64,000 bases of DNA, from the NCBI RefSeq assembly GCF_002934265.1, contig NZ_PTIX01000001.1, positions 434,001 to 498,000 of the forward strand, in the 5' to 3' direction. The first letter of the stretch is position 1, and each line of letters begins with the position of its first letter. The notes below the pieces were generated by a model that was not told the DNA's origin, made no database searches, and saw only the letters and a list, made by a program, of their open reading frames with translations. Positions 34,101 through 41,751 of this stretch are shown piece by piece. The position numbers and the translations under genes were made by a program. Source of the DNA: Actinokineospora auranticolor (GTDB lineage Bacteria > Actinomycetota > Actinomycetes > Mycobacteriales > Pseudonocardiaceae).

Positions 34101-34762
34101 CGCTGGCCGCCGACGGGCGCCCGCTGGCCGAGGTGGAGCGCGCGGTGCGGTCGATCCTGACCCAGCGCGAGGTCTCCGCGACCGTCGGCCAGATCCGGGC
34201 CGTCGGCGGGCGGGTCGACTACCGCTCGGTCGACGTGCGCGACGCCGCCGCGGTCCGCCAGCTGGTCAAGGACGTCTACGCCCGGCACGGCAGGCTCGAC
34301 GGCGTCGTCTACGCCTCCGGCATCCTCGACGACAAGCTCCTGCTGGACAAGGACGACGACTCGTTCCAGCGGGTCTTCGCCACCAAGATCGATGGCGCCC
34401 GCGCGCTGCTCGACGGGCTCACCGAGGCGGGCGTGCGCCCGGCGTTCACGGTGTTCTTCGGCAGCGTCTCCGCCGTGTTCGGCAACCGCGGCCAGGTCGA
34501 CTACGCGGCGGGCAACGACGCGCTGGAGACCCTGGGCACCGCCTACGCCGAGCGCACCGGCTGCCGGGTCGTGACCGTCCACTGGGGACCGTGGGTGCCC
34601 ACCGGCGAGCACGGCGGCATGGTCTCCGACGCGCTGGCCCGCGACCTCGACCGGCGCGGCATCGGCATGATCGACCCGGTGGCGGGCACCGAGTGCCTGG
34701 TGCGGGAGCTGGCCGCGGGCGGCCGGGACACCCGCGCGGTCGTCTACACGGCCTGGGTGTGA
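28178..34762 (+). CDS. Iterative PUFA-synthase-like PKS: PfaD-KS-AT-ACP-KR
   Basis: A 2194-residue megasynthase. Residues 1 to about 600 form a PfaD-type FMN enoyl reductase (2-nitropropane dioxygenase fold; FEGSECGGHIGPRTSFG, GVLMGTAYLFTEEAV). Then KS at about 625-1075 (DAACGSSLA, Cys near 815; EAHGTGT; SQIGHTKCAAG), AT at about 1160-1450 (VPGQGSQRTG, GGHSYGEL), one ACP (DLEADLSIDSIKRTE, Ser near 1668) and KR at about 1915-2194 (LVLGGARGIT, FGSVSAVFGNRGQVDYAAG). KS-AT-ACP-KR is the PfaA order of polyunsaturated fatty acid synthases, but those carry many tandem ACPs and a separate PfaD. Here PfaD is fused in front and only one ACP is present. ATG with AGGAGG. Likely builds a reduced or polyene chain iteratively from malonyl-CoA with the next protein. 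Confidence 0.93.
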   Translation: MSDAQVGARWRVLGCGPFDMPDPRLAAAVSRGGGLGVLDLGADTAAVLARAAGLADRIGVRVRPGCPLRPADLRGRAGATVEVVLLGPDAPWSVAETAAHLPVLVEVTDLDQARAAVDDGATGVVAVGGEAAGAVGELTSFMLLQRLLRLGAPVWVRGGIGPHTAVGAVAVGAAGVVLDSQLGLFGECDLPPALRARLATADGTETEVRGGRRVLRGTDLPLGEDAYLAAVSVRRHGSAEALVRGLVRDLDTAGVDVDPRAQGEPVRRTLGVAHAVAQGPMTRVSDQPGFALAVADRGAMPYVAVALADGPRTEALLRDTAELLGDRPWGAGILGFVTEDLRAAQLAAIRAVRPHSVLVAGGTPAQAAALEADGIAAYLHVPSPTLLGQYLDQGARRFVFEGSECGGHIGPRTSFGLWEAQLGVLAERADLTGVEVLFAGGVHDEVSAAAVAAMAAPAARRGAGIGVLMGTAYLFTEEAVRHGAITDRYQREVMVAERTVTVRTAPGHETRCLPSPFVDQFEAVAADLTARGVSARDRWQALEELNVGRLRIASKGLRRDGAVLVEVDEDGQVAEGMYMVGQVAVLRDRLTDIEALHRQVTEGAAELLRTGESARTPTRARDREQAPVDIAIVGMSCVFPGADDLGAFWSGVLRGRDDVTEVPPHRWDPAVYFRQGGGEPGTTPSKWGGFLPPVPFDPMSFGIPPASMGSVDPAQLLSLEIARRALADAGYLDRAFDRDRTGVIFGAEAGGDLANANVVRALLPSWLGEVPDEILDQLPALTEDSFPGTLTNVISGRIANRLDLGGANYTVDAACGSSLAALELACRDLAHGGADMVLCGAVDVHNGIADYLMFTSAGALSPTGRCRPFDREGDGIALGEGVACVVLKRLADAERDGDRVYAVVRGVGSASDGRSLGLTAPRPEGQRRALDRAYRMAGISPAAVGLVEAHGTGTVVGDGTELTTLTDFFTTAGAEPGSCALGSVKSQIGHTKCAAGLAGVIKSALSLWFGVIPPTLHLSEPVAAWDRRHSPFTFSTAPRPWLTPRAERVAGVSAFGFGGTNFHAVLTTGPGAPLERHALRDWDCELFLLRSTQAVRDLFELTGGEHSLTDLAVLAAEWPRTEPVRHAIVARDLSELESALRAALDGRPDRALHNADPDADPGKVAFLVPGQGSQRTGMLADLFVAFPDLRAGLSGPAAALAFPPTAFDPDTAAEQDAALRDTRAAQPALGLAATAVAELLDRVGVRPDLLGGHSYGELVALSVAGAFDRDTLLRLSTRRAEAIMTAAGGDPGTMAAVRASADRVAPLLRDWGLDGDVVLANHNAPEQIVLSGPTDRIADAVERLVAEGLSAKRIPVACAFHSAVVAPAAALFAEALADEHVRPPELPVYANRTADAYSSTSDVRAELAAQVAAPVRFVEQVRAMHAAGARTFVEVGPGTVLTGLVGAILADAQHTAVACDPGAPGLRGFLTALARLAAAGVPVDTDWLVRGRARHRAAAAPWTVDGQLVRRADGSIPRGALVPARRITRSLMSPESPAARDPRDEVVAAFLRTNREIVSAQRDVLLGYLGYAGAPAAPAAPAAPVLVAAAPLLEPEPVLAELPAVEHGTNGSNGVNGHHRPVPEPEPEPTASPADVLAAVVEVIAARTGYPPEMIDGDLDLEADLSIDSIKRTEIAGTLIAKLGVDAEGSVHDELHRRRSAQAMAFWLEERLGIIAEEPAPSQDRVVDGVRPRRFLPVTVPAKPIGVAPDLTGKRVRVVHDPDRAEHAAAVRAMAVLHGAVDGEVDDPDTLILLTPLAVADEPVAPRVFAAVRDAVGAGVDSVLVVSPQVDGQAPYHAAGLRGLVRSVLAERPKLFARLVEVAPDIAPGALADVLAVELAEHDGQPVVRHVGADRFGFEVAEAELDDAVPGALGLDRDSVVLVLGGARGITARCSTALAAASGCHLELAGRTPWPPESAPPPELANADEQGLRLALAADGRPLAEVERAVRSILTQREVSATVGQIRAVGGRVDYRSVDVRDAAAVRQLVKDVYARHGRLDGVVYASGILDDKLLLDKDDDSFQRVFATKIDGARALLDGLTEAGVRPAFTVFFGSVSAVFGNRGQVDYAAGNDALETLGTAYAERTGCRVVTVHWGPWVPTGEHGGMVSDALARDLDRRGIGMIDPVAGTECLVRELAAGGRDTRAVVYTAWV

Positions 34763-34765
34763 GGC

Positions 34766-37700
34766 GTGGACGCGAGCCAGGCCCGGGAGCCGGTCGCGGT
34801 CGTGGGGATGGCGGTGATGCTGCCGGGCGCCCCCGACCTGGACACCTACTGGCACAACCTGCGCACCGGCCACGACGCGATCACCGACGTCCCGCCCGAC
34901 CGCCGGGACCCGCACTTCCACGGTGACGTCCCGGACCCGGCGGCCCCCCTGCCGCCGGACCGCACCTACTGCCACCGCGGCGGGTTCCTCGCGCCGTTCT
35001 CGCTGGACGCCGCCGGGCTGGGCATCATGCCTAACTCGGTGGACACCATCGAGCCGGACCAGCTGCTCACGCTGCGGGTCGCGTCGGCCGCCGTGGCCGA
35101 CGCCGGGGGACTGCCCGCGCTGGGCGATGCGGGCAAGGTCGGGGTGATCCTCGGTCGCGGCGGCTACATCGGCCCCCGCATGGTCGGCTTGGAGCAGCGC
35201 GTCCGCACGGTGCGGACGGTGCTGCGCGTGGTCGCCGAGCTGAACCCGGGCATGGGCGAGGGCGAGTTGGCCGAGCTGCGCGCGGCGCTGCTGGACCCGC
35301 TGGGGCCGGTGCAACCGGAGTCGGCGATCAACCTGGTGCCCAACCTCGCCGCCTCGCGCGTGGCCAACCGCCTCGACCTGCGCGGACCCGCCTACACCGT
35401 GGACGCCGCGTGCGCGTCCTCGCTGCTGGCGGTCGACCAGGCGATAGGTGAGCTGACCACGCGCCGCTGCGACGCGGTGCTGGCGGGCGGTGTCTACCAC
35501 GGTCACGACGACACGTTCTGGGCCGTGTTCAGCCAGCTTCGCGCTTTGTCGCCCACGCAGGGCATTCGGCCGCTGTCCGCCGACGCCGACGGACTGCTCA
35601 TCGGCGAGGGCGCCGGAGTCGTCGTGCTGCGCAGGCTCTCCGACGCGCGCCGCGACGGTGACCGGGTCTACGCCGTCATCCGCGGCGTCGGCACGGCCAG
35701 CGACGGCCGGACGCAGAGCCTGTTCAACCCGGACTCGGCGGGGCAGCGCGTGGCCCTGCGCCGGGCGTGGTCGGCGGCCGGGCTGGACCCGGCCGTACCG
35801 GACTCGGTCGGCCTGGTCGAGGCGCACAGCACCGGGACCCCGGTCGGCGACGCGGCCGAGCTGAGCGCGCTCGGCGAGGTGTTCGGCGCCCCGCCCGGGG
35901 CGTCGGCGGTGATCGGCTCGGTCAAGTCGATGATCGGTCACACCATGCCCGCCGCGGGCATCGCCGGTCTGGTCAAGGCCGTGCTGGCCGTGCACCACGG
36001 GGTGCTGCTGCCGACGCTGCACTGCGCCGACCCGAACCCGCTGCTGGAGCCGACCCGGTTCCACGTCCTCGACGCCGCCAAGCCGTGGGAGGGCGTCGGG
36101 CCCCGCCGCGCGGCGGTCAACGCGTTCGGGTTCGGCGGGATCAACGCGCACGTCGTGGTCGAACAGGCCCCGGACACGCCGATCCGCCGCCCCGCGCGGG
36201 TGGTCGAGCGGGAGAGGGTGCTGCGCCTCGCCGCGCACGACCCGGCCGAGCTGGCGCGGCTGCTCGACGAGCACGGCGACTGCCCGCCCGACGAGCCCGT
36301 CGGCGACCCGACCGGTCGGTTCCGGCTCGGGGTGGTCGGACCGACGGCGAAGCGGCTCACGGTCGCGCAGCGCGTCCTGGCCCGCGCCGACCAGCCCGGC
36401 TGGACCTGGTCCTCCGGTGACGTCTGGTTCACCGGGACGCCGCTGCTGCGCGAGCCCGGCGCCAAGACCGCGTTCGTGTTCCCCGGCCTGGAAGCCGAGT
36501 TCGCGCCCCGGATCGACGACGTCGCCGCGCTGCTGGGCGAGGAACCGCCGGGTGCCGAGACCGGCAGCGTGCCCGAGCACGTGGCCGCGGTCGCGGACGC
36601 CAGCATGCTGCTCGACCGCGCCCTGGCGCGGCTCGGCGTGCGGCCCGACGGCCTGGTCGGGCACAGCATCGGCGAGTGGACCGCGGCCGTGCTGGCGCGC
36701 ATGTTCACCGGCGACCGACCGGGCATCGGCCTCGACGGCTTCCCCATGCCCGCCGTCGACTACCTGGCGCTGGGCTGCGCGGTCGACGAGGCAGAACGCG
36801 GCATCGCCGACGAACCGGATGTCGTTGTCTCCCACGACAACGCGCCGCGGCAGAGCGTGGTCTGCGGGCCGCGCGAGGCGATCGAACGGCTGGCCGAGCG
36901 GTTCCGCGCGGCCGGGGTGTTCGCCCGCCCGCTGCCGTTCTCCACCGGCTTCCACACCCCGATGATGGCGCCGTACGTCGACCCCTACCTGCACGCGATC
37001 CGGGCGACCGGGATGCGCGCGGGCACGCTGCCGGTGTACTCGGCGACCACCGCCGACCGCTACCCGGACGACTCGGACTCGCTGCTGCGCCTCTCGGCGG
37101 ACCACCTGGTGAAACCGGTGCGGTTCCGCGAGGTCGTCGCGCGGATGTCCGCCGACGGCTACCGCGTGTTCGTGCTGATGGGCGCCGGACAGCTCGGCTC
37201 CTTCGTCAGCGACTCCCTCGACGACGCGCCGCACCTGGTGATCAACGCGGCCTCCTCCGTGCGGCCCGGCCTCGCGCAGCTGCGCCGGGTGGCGACCGCT
37301 CTCTGGGTGGAGGGCGCCGACCCGGACCTCGCCGCGCTCGAACAGTCCACAAAGGCCGGTTCAACCGCCTCCCAAAAGGACAATGCCTCGGCGGTGGGGG
37401 AGATCCCGGTGCGCGTCACCAGTCCCACCCTCACGGTCGACCCCGAGGCGCGCGGACGGTTCGCGCCGTCGCGCGGGCGCCCGGACCTGCCCGCCGGGCT
37501 GCCCGCGGACATCGCGGGGGAGCTGTCCGCGCTGATCGCCGACACCGACGCGACCGTCCGCGCGGTCACCGCGGCCGTCCGGAGCCGCCGCGCCCCGGCG
37601 ATCCGACCCGCCCCCGCGGCGCTGCCCGCCCAGCGGGCGCTCCCGGCGGCCGAACCCGGCGCGGTGCGCACCACGCTGCTGCGCGTCTCGGTGGCGGACA

Positions 37701-38857
37701 TGCCCTACCTGCGCGGGCACCGGTTCTTCCGGCAGCGCGCGGACTGGCCGGACGAGACCGACCGCAGACCGGTCGTGCCCGCCACCACGCTCGTCGAATG
37801 GGCCCAGCGGGCCACCGAACGCGCGTGGCCCGGCGAGTTGGCGGTCGCCGTGCGCGACATCCGGTTCACCCGCTGGCTGATCGCCGCGCCCAGCCAGGAC
37901 GTGGAGATCACCATGACCCGGCCGGTCCCCGGCGGACCGGTTCAGGTGCGGCTCGGTGAGTTCGCCGCGATGACCGTCGACCTCGCCGACGCCTACCCCG
38001 CCGCGTCCGCACCGGCCCCGCACCCCGGCCCGGCCACCGGACCCGCGCTGACCCCGGTGGAGATCTACGGCGGCAGGCAGATGTTCCACGGCCCGCAGTT
38101 CCAGGGCCTGACCGAGGTCACCGCGCACGACGGCGACCGCGCCCACGGCCAGATCAAGGTGCTGCCCGCGCCCGGCTGCGTGCTCGACAACGTCGGCCAG
38201 ATGCTCGGCTGCTGGCTCCAGGCCCGGGTCGACACCAGGATCCTGGCGTTCCCCACCCGGGTCGACTCGATCGTCTTCCACGGCCCGCCGCCCCCGCTGG
38301 GCGCGGTCGTCGACTGCCTGGCCGACGCCCGGATCCCGGACGAGGCCGCGGTGGAGATGGACGCCGTGGTCAGCCACGCGGGCCGGGTGTGGGCGACGAT
38401 CACCGGCTGGCACGACATCCGCCTCGACTGCGACCACACCGACCACGGCGTCTACGCCTTCCCGCGCGACCACGCGCTGTCCCGGCCGCAGGCCGACGGC
38501 ACCTGGTTGGCGCAGGACCGGTGGACGACCCTGGCGTCCCGCGACGTGTTCGTCGGCGTCTACCTCAGCGCGCCCGAGCGCGCCGCGTACGCCGCCGTGC
38601 CGCCGCGCGGGCAGCGCACCTGGCTGCTGGGACGGGTCGCGGCCAAGGACGCGGTGCGCGGCTGGCTGGCCGCGCGCCCCGACGAGTGGGGGACGGAAAC
38701 GCTGTTCCCCGCCGAGGTCCTGCTGACCGGGGACGGCGAGCGGCTGGTGGTGCGCGGTCACCACGGCCGCGCGCTGCCCGACCTGCGCGTCACCCTCACC
38801 CCCGCGGGTCCCACCGCGGTGACCGCCCGAGTTGAGAGGACCACCGGAGATGACTGA
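34766..38857 (+). CDS. Iterative PKS partner: KS-AT-DH-PPTase-like
   Basis: A 1363-residue protein. KS (about 10-465) keeps the active Cys in DAACASSLLAV (near 215) and the His lines EAHSTGT and SMIGHTMPAAG, so it is not a chain-length factor. AT (about 570-860) has GHSIGEWTAAV (near 631). A double-hotdog DH follows at about 970-1190, with the catalytic His in YLRGHRFF, then MFHGPQFQGL and the acid in LDNVGQML. The C terminus has RTWLLGRVAAKDAVRGWL (about 1284-1301), like the W/K-rich helix of Sfp-type phosphopantetheinyl transferases that end enediyne-type PKSs; I could not find the magnesium-binding Asp/Glu pair with certainty. The start GTG lies three bases after the previous stop, and its end overlaps the ACP gene by 8 bases. 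Together the two proteins supply all activities of a reducing iterative cycle. Confidence 0.9.
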   Translation: MDASQAREPVAVVGMAVMLPGAPDLDTYWHNLRTGHDAITDVPPDRRDPHFHGDVPDPAAPLPPDRTYCHRGGFLAPFSLDAAGLGIMPNSVDTIEPDQLLTLRVASAAVADAGGLPALGDAGKVGVILGRGGYIGPRMVGLEQRVRTVRTVLRVVAELNPGMGEGELAELRAALLDPLGPVQPESAINLVPNLAASRVANRLDLRGPAYTVDAACASSLLAVDQAIGELTTRRCDAVLAGGVYHGHDDTFWAVFSQLRALSPTQGIRPLSADADGLLIGEGAGVVVLRRLSDARRDGDRVYAVIRGVGTASDGRTQSLFNPDSAGQRVALRRAWSAAGLDPAVPDSVGLVEAHSTGTPVGDAAELSALGEVFGAPPGASAVIGSVKSMIGHTMPAAGIAGLVKAVLAVHHGVLLPTLHCADPNPLLEPTRFHVLDAAKPWEGVGPRRAAVNAFGFGGINAHVVVEQAPDTPIRRPARVVERERVLRLAAHDPAELARLLDEHGDCPPDEPVGDPTGRFRLGVVGPTAKRLTVAQRVLARADQPGWTWSSGDVWFTGTPLLREPGAKTAFVFPGLEAEFAPRIDDVAALLGEEPPGAETGSVPEHVAAVADASMLLDRALARLGVRPDGLVGHSIGEWTAAVLARMFTGDRPGIGLDGFPMPAVDYLALGCAVDEAERGIADEPDVVVSHDNAPRQSVVCGPREAIERLAERFRAAGVFARPLPFSTGFHTPMMAPYVDPYLHAIRATGMRAGTLPVYSATTADRYPDDSDSLLRLSADHLVKPVRFREVVARMSADGYRVFVLMGAGQLGSFVSDSLDDAPHLVINAASSVRPGLAQLRRVATALWVEGADPDLAALEQSTKAGSTASQKDNASAVGEIPVRVTSPTLTVDPEARGRFAPSRGRPDLPAGLPADIAGELSALIADTDATVRAVTAAVRSRRAPAIRPAPAALPAQRALPAAEPGAVRTTLLRVSVADMPYLRGHRFFRQRADWPDETDRRPVVPATTLVEWAQRATERAWPGELAVAVRDIRFTRWLIAAPSQDVEITMTRPVPGGPVQVRLGEFAAMTVDLADAYPAASAPAPHPGPATGPALTPVEIYGGRQMFHGPQFQGLTEVTAHDGDRAHGQIKVLPAPGCVLDNVGQMLGCWLQARVDTRILAFPTRVDSIVFHGPPPPLGAVVDCLADARIPDEAAVEMDAVVSHAGRVWATITGWHDIRLDCDHTDHGVYAFPRDHALSRPQADGTWLAQDRWTTLASRDVFVGVYLSAPERAAYAAVPPRGQRTWLLGRVAAKDAVRGWLAARPDEWGTETLFPAEVLLTGDGERLVVRGHHGRALPDLRVTLTPAGPTAVTARVERTTGDD

Positions 38858-39155
38858 CACGACCGCGGAGCACTCCACCGACGTGTTCGACGGCGTGGTG
38901 GAGTTGATCAGCGGCCTGGTCGGTGACGACCTGGACATCCTGGGTGTCGAGGTGCGCCCGGACACCGCCTTCCACGAGGACCTCGGCCTGGAGAGCATCG
39001 ACCTGGTGACCCTGGGCGGCCTGCTCGCCGACCGGTACGGGCCCCGGGTCAACCTCGCCGAGCACCTGGCCGAGTTCGACCTCGACGACGTGATCGGGCT
39101 GACCGTCGGCCAGATCGCCGACTACGTCGCCGGGGCCCTCCGGGAGGGTGACTGA
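38850..39155 (+). CDS. Discrete ACP of the iterative PKS operon
   Basis: A 101-residue carrier protein with FHEDLGLESIDLVTLGG holding the phosphopantetheine Ser. It starts at the ATG 38850-38852 inside the last codons of the PKS gene (ATGACTGA) with GAGAGGA upstream. It may serve as a second carrier for the single-ACP synthase or as acceptor of the finished chain. An acidic patch (LAEFDLDDVIG) follows helix III. Confidence 0.92.
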   Translation: MTDTTAEHSTDVFDGVVELISGLVGDDLDILGVEVRPDTAFHEDLGLESIDLVTLGGLLADRYGPRVNLAEHLAEFDLDDVIGLTVGQIADYVAGALREGD

Positions 39156-39156
39156 G

Positions 39157-39942
39157 GTGCCGGAGCTGAAGGTCAACGGGCTGCGCACGAACTACCAGGT
39201 GCTGCCCGGGGCCGGGGCGGGGGCGACCGAGGCGGTGGTGTTCATCCACGGCATGGGCACCGACAGCCTCGCCAGCTTCTACCTGACCCTGGCGCCCCCG
39301 GTCGCCGCCGCGGGCATCGACGTGATCAGCTACGACCTGCGCGGCCACGGCAAGTCCGAGCGGCCGGTCAGCGGGTACACGCTGACCGACTTCGTCACCG
39401 ACCTCGACGAGCTCCTGCGGGCGCTGGCGGGTGACCGGCCGGTGCACCTGGTGGGCAACAGCTTCGGCGGCACCATCGCCTACCGCTACGCGGCGAGCTT
39501 CCCGGACCGGGTGCGCAGCGTGGTGTCCATCGAGTCCGAGCCGCCGACGGAGATCTGGGCGGTGAAGATGCGCGCCATCCTCGCCGCCACCCTGGAGATG
39601 CTCCAGGTGGAGGAGAACTACGAGTGGATCGAGGCCACCTTCGGCGCCCACCACCGGCGGCTGGCGCGGTTGGCGGCCAAGCGGATCACCTCGACCACCA
39701 TGGCCGAGGAGGTGCCGACCGGCACCATGATGACCATCGACGACGTGGCCGCGATCGACGTCCCGGTGCTGTCCATCCTGGGCCGCTACGGCTACCAGTC
39801 CGACGACCTCGACGCGCTCACCTCGCTGATGCCGCGCGGCGAGCTGTTCGTCTTCGACGACCAGGGCCACTCGGTGCTGGTCGAGCAGCACCGCGCCGTC
39901 CGCGGCCTGCTCGTCGACTGGGTGCGCAGGCACAGCGGGTGA
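39157..39942 (+). CDS. Alpha/beta hydrolase
   Basis: A 261-residue hydrolase. FIHGMGTDSL gives the oxyanion region, YDLRGHGKSERP the second strand, and the nucleophile elbow is VGNSFGGTIA (Ser). The late Asp is near SILGRYGYQSDD and the His is in FDDQGHSVLVEQ. Likely releases or cyclises the chain from the ACP encoded just before, or is a tailoring esterase. The GTG at 39157 has GGGAGG nine bases upstream; a GTG at 39148 would put the ribosome site too close. The spacing to the glycosyltransferase gene is 34 bases. Confidence 0.9.
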   Translation: MPELKVNGLRTNYQVLPGAGAGATEAVVFIHGMGTDSLASFYLTLAPPVAAAGIDVISYDLRGHGKSERPVSGYTLTDFVTDLDELLRALAGDRPVHLVGNSFGGTIAYRYAASFPDRVRSVVSIESEPPTEIWAVKMRAILAATLEMLQVEENYEWIEATFGAHHRRLARLAAKRITSTTMAEEVPTGTMMTIDDVAAIDVPVLSILGRYGYQSDDLDALTSLMPRGELFVFDDQGHSVLVEQHRAVRGLLVDWVRRHSG

Positions 39943-39976
39943 GCGCGCGGCGATTACCCGACGCGGAGGGAGGCAG

Positions 39977-41131
39977 ATGAGGAAACGGCTGCTGTTCGTC
40001 GTCCCACCGCTGGCCGGGCACGTCAACCCGTTGGTCGGGGTGGCGGCCGCGGCGGTGGCGCGCGGGCACGAGGTGGCCTGGGTCGGCCCGTGCCCACTGG
40101 TGCGCGACCTGGTGCGGGAGCGGGTGTACCCCGCCGGGTCCTATTTGGAGGGACGTCCCCCCGGCCTGCGCGCCTTCGCCGCCCTGCGGTTCCTGTGGGC
40201 GGAGTTCCTGGTGCCCCTGGCGGACGCGATGGTGCCGGGGGTGCGGGCCGCGGTGGAGGACTTCGACCCGGACCTGCTGGTGGTGGACCAACAGGCGTTC
40301 GCGGGCGCCCTGGTCGCGGAGCGGCTGGGGTTGCCCTGGGTGACCTCGGCCAGCACGTCGACGGAGCTGGCGGACCCCCTCGCGGCGCTGCCCCGGATCG
40401 CGGAGTGGGTGCGGGAGCAGCAGCGGGGGCTGCGGGCGCGGCACGGCGTCGAGGGGGCGGGGGACCTGCGGTTCTCGCCGTACTCGGTGGTGGTGTTCAG
40501 CACGGCGGAACTGGCGGGGGAGCCGGTGGTGGCGGTGTCGGACCCGCGGTACGTGGGGCCGTCGCTGTCCCGGCGCAGGCCGGTGGAGTTCCCGTGGTCT
40601 CGGCTGCGCCCGGGGGCGCGGTTGGTGCTGGTGACGTTGGGGACGACGAATTCCGAAGCGGGCGGGCGCTTCCTGGCGGAGTGCGCGTTGGCGCTGTCGG
40701 AGTTGCCTGAGCTGCAAGGGGTGGTGATCGATCCGGGCGGGTGCCTGTCGGCTTCGGGGGATGCGGTGGTGGTCGCCTCGGCGCCGCTGCTGGACCTGAT
40801 TCCCCGGGCGGCGGCGGTGATCTGCCACGGCGGCCACAACACGGTGTGCGAGACGTTGGCGCACGGGGTGCCGTTGGTGGTGGCGCCCATCCGGGATGAC
40901 CAGCCGGTGGTGGCGGACCAGGTGGTGGCCTCGGGGTCGGGGATACGGTTGCGGTTCGACCACGTGCGGGCGCCGGACATCGCCGCGGCGGTGCGGACCG
41001 TGGTGTCGGATCCGTCCTATGTGGAGTCGGCGGGGCGGGTGCGGGCGTCGTTCGAGGAGGCGGGCGGGGCCGAGGCCGTGGTCTCCCGGCTGGAGGAGCT
41101 GGCGCAGTGCCCCCGGGTGGCTCGGAGGTAG
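39977..41131 (+). CDS. UGT/MGT-type glycosyltransferase
   Basis: A 384-residue GT-B enzyme of the macrolide/antibiotic glycosyltransferase family. N-terminal VPPLAGHVNPLVGVAAAA is the acceptor side; the C-terminal signature VICHGGHNTVCETLAHG and VAPIRDDQPVVADQV bind the nucleotide sugar. It would glycosylate the polyketide product. No deoxysugar pathway is in the window, so the donor is probably a common UDP- or dTDP-sugar or is made elsewhere. The ATG at 39977 has GGAGGCAG. A weak hairpin follows the stop. Confidence 0.93.
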   Translation: MRKRLLFVVPPLAGHVNPLVGVAAAAVARGHEVAWVGPCPLVRDLVRERVYPAGSYLEGRPPGLRAFAALRFLWAEFLVPLADAMVPGVRAAVEDFDPDLLVVDQQAFAGALVAERLGLPWVTSASTSTELADPLAALPRIAEWVREQQRGLRARHGVEGAGDLRFSPYSVVVFSTAELAGEPVVAVSDPRYVGPSLSRRRPVEFPWSRLRPGARLVLVTLGTTNSEAGGRFLAECALALSELPELQGVVIDPGGCLSASGDAVVVASAPLLDLIPRAAAVICHGGHNTVCETLAHGVPLVVAPIRDDQPVVADQVVASGSGIRLRFDHVRAPDIAAAVRTVVSDPSYVESAGRVRASFEEAGGAEAVVSRLEELAQCPRVARR

Positions 41132-41136
41132 GTGGG

Positions 41137-41154
41137 TTCCCGGCAGTCCGGGAA
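41137..41154. terminator. Short hairpin after the glycosyltransferase gene
   Basis: TTCCCGG (41137-41143) and CCGGGAA (41148-41154) pair over seven bases with a CAGT loop, six bases after the stop. It may attenuate transcription into the next gene. Confidence 0.4.
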
Positions 41155-41175
41155 TGCGCGGAGGCACCCGGGTGT

Positions 41176-41200
41176 TGGTGGTGTGGGACCCACACCACCA
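41176..41200. promoter_or_regulatory. Perfect 25-base palindrome before the F420-type gene
   Basis: TGGTGGTGTGGG (41176-41187), a single A, then CCCACACCACCA (41189-41200): two perfect 12-base arms. It ends nine bases before the ATG at 41210 and directly precedes the GGGGGCGAG ribosome site. It has the form of a dimeric repressor operator or a strong mRNA hairpin that could hide the start. Confidence 0.65.
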
Positions 41201-41209
41201 GGGGGCGAG

Positions 41210-41677
41210 ATGTCCGAATCGAAGCACAAGCCGCGTTCGCGGTCGTTGACCACCGCCGAACGTGAGGAGTTCCTCGCCGTGCCGCAGGTGGCCGTCCTGG
41301 CCATCAACGCCGAACCCGGGCGCCCACCTCACGCCCACCCCACCTGGTACTCCTACACCCCGGGCGGCCACATCGGCCTGGTCCTGCGCGCGGGCAAGCG
41401 CAAGTCCCGCCTGGCCCGCGCGGCCGGGCTGGTGGCGCTGGTGGTCCAGCGGGCCGAGGTGCCGTACCGGTACGTCTCGGTGGAGGGGACCGTGGTCCGA
41501 CAGGGCCCGCCGACCGCGGACGACCTGGCCGCCGTCGGCCGCCGCTACCTCCCGGAGGAGGCGATCGCGGGCTGGGTCGCCGGTGAGCTGGCGGGCGACA
41601 ACCCACTCGGACCACCGGAGTACCTGGAGATCCGCCCGGACCGTTGGACCACCAAGGACTTCTCGGGCGACAGGTGA
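41210..41677 (+). CDS. PPOX-class F420/FMN-binding split-barrel protein
   Basis: A 155-residue split beta-barrel protein of the pyridoxamine-phosphate-oxidase-like class, often F420-dependent in actinobacteria. Lines are FLAVPQVAVLAINAEPG, PTWYSYTPGGHIGLVL, RKSRLARAAGLVALVVQ and RYVSVEGTVV. It could reduce an enone or imine of the product or be a housekeeping redox protein. It lies 78 bases after the glycosyltransferase gene, behind a 25-base palindrome, so it may be separately controlled. It is convergent with the SARP gene. Confidence 0.85.
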   Translation: MSESKHKPRSRSLTTAEREEFLAVPQVAVLAINAEPGRPPHAHPTWYSYTPGGHIGLVLRAGKRKSRLARAAGLVALVVQRAEVPYRYVSVEGTVVRQGPPTADDLAAVGRRYLPEEAIAGWVAGELAGDNPLGPPEYLEIRPDRWTTKDFSGDR

Positions 41678-41751
41678 CCGGCCGGTTCACTGGTGTGGAG
41701 CCGTGCGGATCGCGGTCTTCGGCGACGTCCTGTCCGGGCTGACCTGACGCG

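Noticed and set aside
34766-36200. First domain of the second iterative PKS as a chain-length factor
   Set aside because: It has an active-site Cys (DAACASSL) and both His lines, so it is a working KS.
28871-37234. Very long open frame (over 2700 codons) on the minus strand opposite the iterative PKS genes
   Set aside because: It is the GC-bias shadow of the plus-strand PKS frames; its content is Arg/Gly/His-rich with no domain, and the plus strand carries clear KS, AT, ACP, KR and DH motifs.
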